Shown here: positions 9,130 through 21,100 of the stretch, in pieces | How the letters are laid out: each line of letters starts with the position of its first letter | Numbering within the stretch: position 1 is the first letter of the stretch | Assembly (NCBI RefSeq): GCF_000003815.2 | Contig: NC_049985.1 | Location: forward strand, 7,256,066-7,320,065 | DNA from: Branchiostoma floridae | Taxonomy: Eukaryota; Chordata; Leptocardii; Amphioxiformes; Branchiostomatidae | Length of the DNA: 64,000 bases | Reading direction: 5' to 3' | Notes under the pieces: generated by a model | Told to the model about the DNA's origin: nothing | Database searches by the model: none | The model's input: the letters and a program-made list of their open reading frames with translations, nothing else | Translations under genes and position numbers: made by a program

Positions 9130-12100
9130 CTGGAGGAGAAACGGAAAAGAAATTGTTATGATGATTGCTTATTTTCTGGACCACGTGACGATCATCTGAC
9201 GATCACGTGAAAATCATGCGACTATATGACCACAGCGGTGATTTGTATAATCGTCATGAAAATAACCACCAAGGGCCTAATGAAAGAATACACTTTCATG
9301 GCAATGATAAAGGGGGGGGGGGGAATATGAAGAAAAATGCTGTTTTCTGAGTAAGTAAATCGAGTCAATATTTAGTTCTTCGACCGCATTGACATTGTCT
9401 CACTTTCTGCTGTGCCGACTGCTACACCTTTATTTGCACAGCAGCACTTCAACAGTTCAACTGGCGAGCTATCCAAACGTGCATTATAAGCATTCTTTAT
9501 CCCGGAGAACGTTATCGGATATATTGGCATTTTACGTCAAGAGTGAAATGGCACGATGCTAACAACTGATATTTCAACTAGAGGAATCAGCTGCCTCTTG
9601 GCTATGTTAAAGCTGTGCATAGTGAAGTCGATTTCCTTACACCATCTAGATGATATCTTATAAAGCTTAGAATAAAGAAAAGCAATGAAAGCACACCTGT
9701 AGGTTGTGGGGCTGACGTTGATCTTTAACGGAACGCTGGTGGATTCGAACTTGTTCGCCAGTGCCACGTTGTTCCCAAACAAGCAGTATCGAGGCATCTT
9801 CTGGCCGACGGTCCCAGCTAGCACTGTACCAGAGTGCAAGCCTATTCTCATCTGTTGGCGACAAAAAAACATTTGATGGTTCGAATGAAAGTTAATCTTT
9901 GACGGTGATTGGCTATAGAAACATTGCGTATGCTACGGTCAGCTACATAAGGGGTCAGCAACCATCCATAGACCGAGACGGGGGCTGATACCGATTGCCT
10001 AGTACATTTGACCCGCTGATGACGTCACTCCTCCGTCCAACTTCAGATCACGTGACATGAATTCGGGTCGTTATAACTTGAGAAGGATTAGATGATTGAT
10101 CAAAAGCTTGTTGGAAAGCGCTTTACTCTGTGTACCGAAATAGCGTATAAAACCTCTACAATATTTGAGTTATAAGCAAGACTAGTATCACATGAAGTTT
10201 TGATAAGTTATGTTTTTCATACATTAATTAAATGCTTAAAGAAACGTGCATTTCATATTCGTGCAACTACATGTATTCTGTGCATGTGCAAATAGATTTT
10301 TTTCTATACTGTCATCATTGTCTGAAAATATCTCTTGTCTCTTCATCATTCGTGAATATTCACCGCAATGGGAGATGGCACAGAAAGGAATCTTCCACAC
10401 AATGGAAGATGGCAACTGTTTCTGCGATTAGGCATAAAGCCATGGCACCAAGCCACATGCATATCATAGCAATATATTATACATTAGATAAAATATTACC
10501 GATAGGTATATATTACATGAACCGTGTTTCAGTATTTCTGACGTCCACAAATATGCCAACTATTACATCGATAGTCTAACCAGTTGCCAAAAATATTGTA
10601 CAAATACATATTTTATCACTTCACGGTCATGACATTTGCTATTTTGAGCAAATCAATGAGGTCCCAGGGCCACAGTAAATGTAACCCCGAGTTGGCAACT
10701 ACTCAATTTTGCTGGTGTCCATATCATCTCTAGGTCGTTACACCTGTTTCTGCTTTGCCCTAGGGTTTATTGATCCCAATTACTCTGCAATGTTCCTCGT
10801 AACAGAGTTTAATATAAATACATGGTTCCCCGGGCCTCATGTGGCTGTTTCCTATGTATCCATGGCGAAGGCGAGTCACAGACGTGATACCTCGATGATA
10901 ATTTGAAACTAAAATAGCCCTGTGTCCATCCAAATTTTGATTGTAGTTCCAGGTAGAAATGACACTACAGTAATGCCTTCCCAAAATTTCTATCACTCGT
11001 ACTCAGTTCTGTTAAGTTTTAAAGGCAATCACTGTTTTCTTCTTAAAATCATTCAAGGTTGATGTCAAAGGAAGGAACAAAGTAGCGGAATAGTATTCTG
11101 TACTCAGTCTACTTTATTCTCAACGTTTGTGTGTGTGTGTATGTGTGTGCGTGCGCGCATGCGCGTGTGTGAGTGTGTTTGTGTCTGTGCGTGTGTGGTT
11201 ATGTGCGTGCGCGTGACTGTGTGTGTGTGTGGTTGCGTATGTGTGTGTGTGTGTGTGTAAATGTGTGTGTGGAAAGAGTATGTTTGTGCCACTCACCCTG
11301 ATAGGTGTGCCGTCAGGAGAGCACACCTGTTCCGCAGACTCCATCATCTTAAGGGCCATGAACGCGCTCCTCTGCGCATGCGTCACAGACGTCTTGTGCA
11401 GCCCGCACGCCACACAGTAGGCGTCTCCGATCGTCTCCACCTGTAGGGATCGTTTCAAAGTTTGGTTTTTAATTCTGAAGAAGAATCTTAATTTCAAGTT
11501 ACAAAACGAAGGGATGGTATTTGCCCACCTTTTCGGCTGTAAAGCATCAGTCTTTATCAAGGAATGAATTGATCTTCCACGCCTATTATGCACTGTATGC
11601 GGATCAAGATCAATGACACATGACTTTGAGGGCAACAGATCAGAAGTGAGAGGTAGTCTATGGCGCCCCGGTCTCCATTCAGGGAGGAATGGATTCCTTG
11701 AAAAAACGTACTGCTAAGTAAAAAAATTGACGAATCCGTGCTGTACATTGCAGTCAAAATCCCTCTAGCTTCATGACCAAGTTCTCAGGTCGGACGTCAA
11801 ACAGAACCGAACATGTAATATGACAAGTGAGTCTGTTATGGAAAGAGATGGGTATATATCTACATCCACAGGCGTGGCCCTTAAGTGGATAATGCAAATG
11901 GTATTCTTCACTTAAATGGTAACGAATGTCATCCTTGTTAATGCAGTGTTACATGCAGTGGAGTGTAAAGGCAATTATAATAAAAGACGTCCACGGCTGT
12001 GAAAGATTGCTATGTGCTGCTTAATGATAAAAAAGTACGGAATTCCCAACGGAGAACCGACAGTCGGTACCATGATGAATCTCAGTGAAGTAGCCTAACG

Positions 12101-15100
12101 TGCACACTTGGACTGGGACCTTCCAACTTTAATACAATTCGCACAGCGCGGATGTCGGGAAAAGGTGTCTACGTCATTAGATGTACATGACATTAGAGAA
12201 AAAGATACATGCAAAATATGATCAACTAACATAACTCTTCCAGGTCACATAAATACACTTTGATGAAAAATGAGTCAAATGCAACGTCTCGCAGCACATG
12301 GATGGCTAAACTCTCCATACCCCATGGGTACGGCACTAGAGATCTCTCAAACACCTTGTTTTTTTCAAGTGGCCAATATATATAACCCGACGGATAAATG
12401 GTAATCGTGGCTGTGCCTATTGTGAGAATTACATAGTCATAAAATGATCTAGGGTCTTTTGAGGAGCCTACTGATCTTTCATTGAACTCCAATGTCTACT
12501 AATGGTCTGTCGATGATTTTCCAATGATCTTTATGGTTGCCCATTGGTTGCTAAACTATCTTCGCCCCATAGAAACAGTTCCTTACCTTATACACATCCA
12601 GAGCCCCGCAGTGGATGTCGAACCTGGTGTACAAGTCGTTCAGCATGTTGATGACCTGCATGGGCGTGCAGGACGAGCATATCGCCGTGAAGCCCACGAT
12701 GTCAGAGAACAGCATGGTCACATTCTCTATCCTGGAACCAGACAGAGATCATACATGTAGTTCTTTAAACAAATAGAAATTACCAATGTTTCGGTACTAA
12801 ACTGATAACTGTACCAGCGTTCTAATGACTGGAGCTTCTTCTCGCCGCTCTGGTGTGTGGCAGAGGAAATGCGGCAGTCCCAAAGGTGACTAAGTCATCC
12901 CAGTACATTAAAAAAAACAGGAGCAAGAACATTTTGTCAACAAGACTCAACATACTAGTATTTGCATATTTTTTTCACAAATAGAAAGAAAAATGTTTCC
13001 TTGTCCCGACGCCAATCAGCTAAACGGAAAACGTCAAGATGTGAGTAACAGAATAATTATACGAAACGCTGAATGATTAGAACAGATAATAAGTGTTTCA
13101 TCTTAAGAAATGTTTCATCTTGAAAAGCAACCGTTTGTTTGAAGACCATTCCATCAATTCTATAATCCATCACGGGACAGTCATTGCCAACCACAGCCAG
13201 AATCCTCATCTCTCACAAGCAAACAGATTAGAAGCAAATCGCAAACGTGACAGATATTGGCGACGCCACGATAATGTAAGTTTCCAACGACGCCATATAA
13301 GTGAGATGTATGCTCTCTTAACGACGCCAACCTTCACAAGCGTTCTCTCTGGAGAGCGATCAACATCAAGCTCTGCTACCATGATGCCATTCTTATCGTC
13401 TGTACAGCTTTGTTAAAGAAGGTTAGATGGGGACAATTCTACATGATAAACGATTCCTGTATGAACCTGGGTGTCTTTAAAGATGATCCTGAAAGGTATT
13501 CATGGTAATCAATCTTGAAAGGTATTCATGGTATAAATATGATCCTGAAAGGTATTATCATATATAAATTTATATATATACATACCTGAATACTTCTATT
13601 TACAGTTGCTGTCTTAACCCTTTCTAAATGGACGAGGCCCTATATAGCTGTGACTACAGAATGTGTTCAATTTGGCATTTAACGTATCAAAATGGTACCA
13701 GCCTAAAATTCAAATTATGTCAGTAACATTCCAAAGTGTATAACACAATTGTTGCTAGTGAGTGACATTAGCTGCCTCACGCGGCAATCGAAAATTGAAT
13801 GGTCGTTGAAGCATGAGAGAAATGGACTGCTGACGTTTAACGCAGTGCGAACCAATTTGGATAGAAACCTGCGGCGTGTCGTATTGATCCAAGCAACATG
13901 CTCGAACAACACCGTAGCATGTCCGGAACAAAACACACACAGAAGTTCTTCTGAGCTATCAAAGATAGCGGCGAGGAGACCAAACGTTTACCTTGACCTT
14001 CGTCTTCCCAAGACCAACCCACATGCCAAATATCATTGCAATCCATCAAGACGTTCTTAAGTAAAACTGACATAAAAACACAGACGGACAGACACACACA
14101 GGTACACTTACACCCAAAACAAGACGTCGGTTTTCTTTTTATCATTTCAGCGTAGGTAACAACTCAAACCAAACTCACTCGCTTACTCACAGCCAAACTG
14201 TTAAACGAATCATCTACTCTTTAGATTTGAAAGCCAAGGAGATCGAAAACCTTGAATTGCAAAAAAAAATCATATCATTTTTCAGCTCTGTCGAGAGTCA
14301 TTATGGTAGAAGATAACGGCCCTGACCCATATAACCGTGTTTCATCTCGAATTTCAATTTCAGTTGACAAGTGATAAATGAAAACAAGATACTCCATTAT
14401 TCATTTCATTTACTGCTTGTCTTTGCGAAGTGCTCTCTCTGTTCGACAATTGCAGCAGCATTTTCTTTAGAAATCTATGCATGCTCTGGTTTATATTAGT
14501 AGTAGGGCTAACTGTAATCAGTTTACTGGGCAAAGTGTGCAAACCAGTGGGTAGAGATTATAGGCGACGACCAAGCATTTTGGCTGTTTTGCATATGAAA
14601 AAAAAAAAAACGTTTCAGAGGAAACCCTCGAGTAATGACTGACTTGATCGAGTGGTCTAACCTTGACTACAAAAGAAAACTAATGATACGCTCCAGAATA
14701 GGTGCTAATTCCTCAGTGCAAGGGATCAACTCCTGCGGCAAGAGTCATGCAGGGCACCAATGCATTCCCTGTAATGACAGACGAACGACCTTACAGAGAG
14801 CCCATTTGTCGTCGGAGTAAATTCAAATTCGATGATTACGAGGTCTTCGAACTCAGGGATGTACTCAATGCAGCAGTAAATCTTTCGAGCATGGCTGGAA
14901 CCCTTTAAGGTAGCGCAAGGTTATTCCATGCATCTACTGGTCAGATGGTCAAGGGTCTGTAATCAAAGACTAAGGTTGGCCCTTAGAAAGGGTCACTTCT
15001 TCCCGGAAGCAAATTCAAATCGAGGTACCTTATCCGAATGGAGGACCATGAAACTCAATGCATTCAGTATACACCTGTGAGGTTGAAAGAGCTAAATAAC

Positions 15101-18100
15101 AGCAGCCCTGGCAACTAATCTATAAACTAAAATATGGTAGTTTAATCTTTGCTTCAGGCAATGCACGGCAGTTGCCGCAGTGCTGGCGTAAACAATATTG
15201 CTGATGGAGGGTTTCGCAGATTTGATGCGCCCTTAAGCCCGTAAGGCATGTGTCTTCGCGATTGCTATATGAAACGTGTTAAGATCATTAATGCAATGAC
15301 TGAAATCATTGACGTAGCCACCGCATTCGCCAACGTTCCAATGACGCTACATCCTTTCGGTACCGTGAAAATGAAACGAACGTGCGAAGAAAAAAAAGCT
15401 GGCAAAAAGTTGCCTTCATTATGACATTTAATTGGCCAGGATGGTTGAATTAATGACTGAACACACTGAATATGGTATACCAAACGATGAATCATTTGGT
15501 TCCTTTTTGTTCTTTCACATATTCTTCTTTGACTTTGAAACACTCTGCTCAGGGCTCGAAAAACATGTTACTCAGATAATTTGGATTACGTACATCAATA
15601 TTCGTTTTCCGATATTTCTTTGCAATCCGAGGCATATGGATCTACTGATTTTGCATTTTTTTTCGTTACAGTATGGTCACAATCACTTATGCGAGCGTGG
15701 ATGTCATCCATTTAATCAAGTTGGTGGCCTTATGCATTGACTAATATAAAGGAAGGCGCTTGAATGACCTCTAAAGCATCTGTTGAGATCCAAAGATTTT
15801 AGTATAGAACTGGGGGGAAATCATACTGATAAAACGAAGCAACTGTTGACCAGTTGTTTTCTTTACAAGGAATCTAGTTGCTGACAAGGCATCTTTGACG
15901 CCAAACCTCATTATTTTCCATGAAATAAAATGTGCTCTAATCCACATGATAGGACTCATTACGACGCTTCTACGGTAGATATTGATTGTTTGACATTATT
16001 GATCAACTCCCTAAGGGCCGTCTTTTTCATTACTGAGGATCAATGTCTATGAAGCATCTCATAAATCTTTAACCTCTATGTGTGTTGCTAAAACGTAGAC
16101 ATAGTCCGTACAGTGACAAGTTAGGGATTTGTATGACCCAGATATGCTTGATGAAAATGCAAATGAAAATTCTCTAATGGACAAAAACGTGGACAAATAT
16201 TTTTATCTGTCTATGACAATCTGTCAATCTTTGGTCGCTCATCGATGACAGCGCGGTCGCAGCCAGTAGTGTAAGCTCTGCTTACCACCTCACCGTTCGG
16301 TTGTTTCGCTGCGTCTTCCCATATATAAACCACGGCAGCCACGCGTTGGTCGGGAGAATGATCTAATAATGATATACATGAACAGCGAGCGTTGTACAAT
16401 CAGAGGACATTGACCCTCTTCCATTCTGACGCACGCAATTAAGCCGTGTCCTTGTGAAGCGACACAAATCATCGCGGCCATAAAGAGAAGCATGGTAAAT
16501 ATTCATAAATCGCCACTGCAAATGGGGAGGAATAATTGAAAGACTTGTCGCGGTCACAGCTTTCCCATACATTGTTGATCTGAACCCATTCTATCAGACA
16601 GGAAGAAGCACATAGCTCATCTGTTATCTACATGTATCCCTGTATTCCACGCGCCATAAAGTGTTTCAAGATTATTGTTTCTGTTTCTTGGTTTGACAAC
16701 ATGTTTGACACAGCACTTTTCAGATCAAGAGATCGCATTATTCCTACTCAATAGGTAAGCTATCAAACAGTGTCACATAACATCTTCTGAATAGTTATGG
16801 AAATGTCCTACGGTTTGACCTTTTAGAAAATGAGATAAAAACAGAAAGCTGAAAATGGAACATACATGGAATTTTGAAAGGTACCGGGTGCTGATCTAGA
16901 TAAGGCTCACCTTCGCGAAGGGACAGACTGTCCTAGCCAGAGCCTGCGCGCAATGGCTGGTGGGAAGATGGCGTAGAGTAGGTCGACGTTTTTCTGCTTT
17001 TCCTCCTCGAGTGCGATGTGGGCCTCCTCAAGCTGTGCGCGTAGTTTATCCATACGTTTCTTCAAGCCATCCTGTGGACAACAAGATAACAGCTAAGAAG
17101 GAATCCCCGACCCAAAACAGATAATACATTGGGGGGGGGCGATGCCAGGTCCTCATAATTATTTTGGTAAATGTCATTTATCATCGCCATCAACATGGTA
17201 ACAACATCAACAACAATTACAGCTAGCATTGTCATCATCACAATCATCGTCATAGTCAAGTACATAAACAACATATTATCATTGACTCATTGACTACATC
17301 AAAACCATCATCGGGGTCGTCAGCAACATCATCATCACCATCATCATAGCCATCTAAAGCAACAACAATATCACCAATATCATCATAATCATCATGACAT
17401 CAACAACTACAGCAAGAAGAGCAACATTATCATTAATTGCATCAACACCATCTTCATCATTATCATCCCCATTATCAACTACAGCAACACAAATAAAAGC
17501 ACCGCCATTGTCATCATCATCAACAAGAACACGTGAGAATTCCCCACCTGTGCTTTAGCTTGTTCCCCCACCAGCACCAGATCCCGCGTGGCATCGTGAA
17601 TCGGCACGTCGGAGATATATATGCCCCTGCCCATCATCTCTTCCAGTTTGTTGACTCGTGGAGATCCCAGGAACAGGATGCAGTCTGTCTCCTTCAGGTA
17701 CATCATCTGACCTTTCAGCTCCGTGCCCTGGCAGAGAAGACACAGGACAAACAACCATCGTTCACTTTTGCTATGTTAACAATAAAATACACAGGCGACA
17801 TTGGACTAAGAATAAACTCATATTTCATTATAGAGCTAACTTGTGTATTTGACTTCGACTAAAGGAATTAACCGTCGGTTCTCTTTTGAAGTATTTAAAG
17901 ATCAGCTGTTGTTGACAAACCCATGAAACTTTGAGGAGCTTGATAAGATTTGTTTGGCATTTTGCTGAAAGTGTAAGCATCAAAAACCAGAGTATACGTC
18001 GTAACTGTTACTCGTATACGTACATGTATACATGTAATTGTTTATTCAGGGATACGTGAAAATAAATCTGCTGATCTTTCTCCGGCAGCTTACACCGTCT

Positions 18101-21100
18101 GCCTTCACCAGACATCCATTTTGTTCCTTTAAAACTTTCTAAAAAATGTAACTCTTCATTCTGCAAGGAATGTGTCACCAGAAAAATTATATCATAGCAA
18201 CCCCGTGACGGGATCAAACAAGCTACGTACGAGCCATTACGTTTACATTTTGGGTCGCAACCGGATATTATATTTTGGTCGGACAGACGGCCGACTTTCT
18301 TCAGTTCCTCTCTCACAACTAATTGTAGGATGTACCTTTCATCTGTGGCCACAAATTGATATGAAACCTATTGAGGTAATGTTTGCCTGCTCGGAAGTGG
18401 TCTGTAATTTAAAAGACTGGCTCCGGAGACAGGTTTACAGTTACAATCAATTACTTCAGTCTGCTGGAATTGCCGAACCTAAATGTTTATTCACATCATT
18501 TACGATGTGTGGGTTTCTGTTCGTAATTCAACTAATGGGGACACAATTCACTTGAGGAGCAAGCTGTGTGGGAACAGAACTCACAGACACATATGGTGCA
18601 CTTCCGGACGGAAAGTTTTCGGGCTTTCTTTATCTTATTACTTAACAAGTACGCATAAGTACGGACTGTGGACTACGGGTTCAACTCTACAGTGTTGTTG
18701 AACTACTCACAATTACAAACAACTTTGAAAATTCTGCATAGCACATAGCGTGTTTTTTGTTTAACGTTTTGACTATGACCGTTTAGCAAAATTATTGTAC
18801 ATATTGTACCCAATTCAGGGAGGCTTGTATAGCTCTCCATGCCCATGTACTTTTGAGGAATGATAAATAAAGTTGTTTCTTATTACCAGTATTAAAAGAC
18901 TGACGGCCCCCATCCTCCCATCCTGTTGTACGTCATACTCAAAGACACTGACTTTTTCTAATTATCGTCTTTGTGATGTATGCTTTGTAACCTACAGCAT
19001 CTTCTATGGAAATTTCTGTTTGAGAAAGTGTGGTACGATTTGTTTCTTATATCAGTAATTCGTAGACTGAATACCCAGAGTTGATGACGTTGTTATATGT
19101 ATAGATTTCTGATGAGGTTTCGAGTGCTGTACGACGAGAAGACGAGAAAGTCGTCACAATGGTTTTATGGACTCTACTCCTGGCATTATTTTACGCTCCT
19201 GCCACTGCTAGCACCTGAGCCTAGTAGAGAACTGTTCCCTCTAATCAATATTTTATTCAGTAGATGTAGAAAACGACGTCCCCATGCCTTCGAGACTCCA
19301 GTGTTCTAGAAAACGTAACTAATTATTTGCTGAGGTAGTCTGTTATTCCCTTTGGCTTGACATACGCTCCAGAGATATTTCCCGGAAGCAATGTGCCATG
19401 CTAACTGAAAACTCATAAAAGCCCCGAACTGATCCAACCACGGGTCTTATCCCTTACCGTACGGAATCGATAGCGTGAAATTAGTCTTTTGATTGACATC
19501 ATCGCTCTCGTCCGGCCAGCGGCAAGCCAGCAACAAGTGACCAATAGGTTGACCTTCCGGTGGTTTTAAATTACCTCTGGTAATTACACACACGATAGCG
19601 CACCAAAGAAGAACTGATTCTGCCCAACGTGTGTTATCCAGTTCGCATGCAATTTTCTGTACCTATCATGTCTTGTAGTTTTCCGTTTCCTGGGCTCCCA
19701 CTCCACTAGATGGTGATTGCGCTGCGATTCGCGATTAGGACTTCTGGAACACTTGATTTTTAAGCGGAATATCATGCAAAATGTATGTAAATGTAATGAC
19801 TGAAAAGACAAACGAAACACACTAGGCCTAAAAGGATACGTTTTTTGTATGACAGTCGTTGACCTATCTGTCAAAGTTTAGGTCTCGATGAAATCACTTG
19901 CAACGAATTGCAATATTTTGTGGGAAGAAAATACATTCCGGTCTTAATGAATTTCAAGTTAGCCAAGTACAATACCGTGGGTATAATTTCTAAAATTTGT
20001 AGCTAGCTGCCAATTTCCGTTGCAATTTGTTACAGTAAAAGAGTTTAATGAGACAATATTATTAAGCAAATTGCAGCCATTAATTCACATATTGATTACC
20101 AACGGTTCACCGTTGTGTAACAAAGCTAAATAACGTATGATAGTGCTACAGGTTTATTTAGGCTAAGAGGTTTGCAGTGAAGGATACTTATAATTGCTTA
20201 CAACATTGCAAACCATGCTATATATATTAATGTCGACGACAGTCCTTGGTTGGTATTCACTTTCAATCTATTGCAGCAATGTATTTTGGAGGACATGATA
20301 GGAATTAACGGTACGATTGGCCTTTTCCTCATGTATCTCATGAGAGCCACCCTACATCTGTAAACATGTCAGTGAATAAAGGGACGGACTGAGTCTGCGC
20401 GCCCAACTAGTGTGTGCTCATCCATTGATTCTACAACTGATGGCAGCGGTGGGATTAATAAGGAACAGGAAGTCTTCTTACCTCCACGGTATTGTCCACC
20501 TTATTGGATGTCACGCAAGTTCTTAAGAAGAATAAAAGATTCGTTCGTGCCAACATTCCTTCAAACGTGACGTCTTCTTTTGACATAAGGGGTCTGATAA
20601 ATTCAAATGTGTTCGTGACTTTAAGTCCAGCAAGGCCAGCCGTTGTGAGATTTCTCTGCAGAGCGATGCCGAGTTGTTGTATCTTCAGTTCTCGGTCAAA
20701 AATAAAGTGGAACGGAAAGGTGCGGCAAAACAACTGGGTGGAAATCTTACAGTCCGCTGGCTTCATTGACATGTCCGTCGCCCTATTGTACGTCTTTCCA
20801 ATAGAGCGTTTTCTCTCTCTGGGTTCAATGATATACAAGCAGAGCTGAGCGTTCTCGTCCCAAGGCTGTGTAAGTGAGACGGTTACTGACACGTTATACA
20901 TCTGTTGAGAGGCTTCCTGTAAAAGTCCCGCCATGAACATCTCCAAGTCCCCGGATGGAGATGCGTAGCTCAGAACGAGGCTGCAATCGTCACGTGGGGT
21001 GCAGCGCAAAGATGGCGGCGTTCTGGTGCTGTAGACGGGATGGGCTTTGAACTGTTCGTGCAGAGAGTCGAAGTTACTCAGGAAGTCGTGAAGCGTGGCA

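Noticed and set aside
11120-11635. 171-aa minus-strand frame including a His-Thr-rich tail
   Set aside because: Only the part 11297-11440 is exon 8; the His/Thr tail is the translated CA microsatellite beyond the splice donor, and the N-terminal part is intron.
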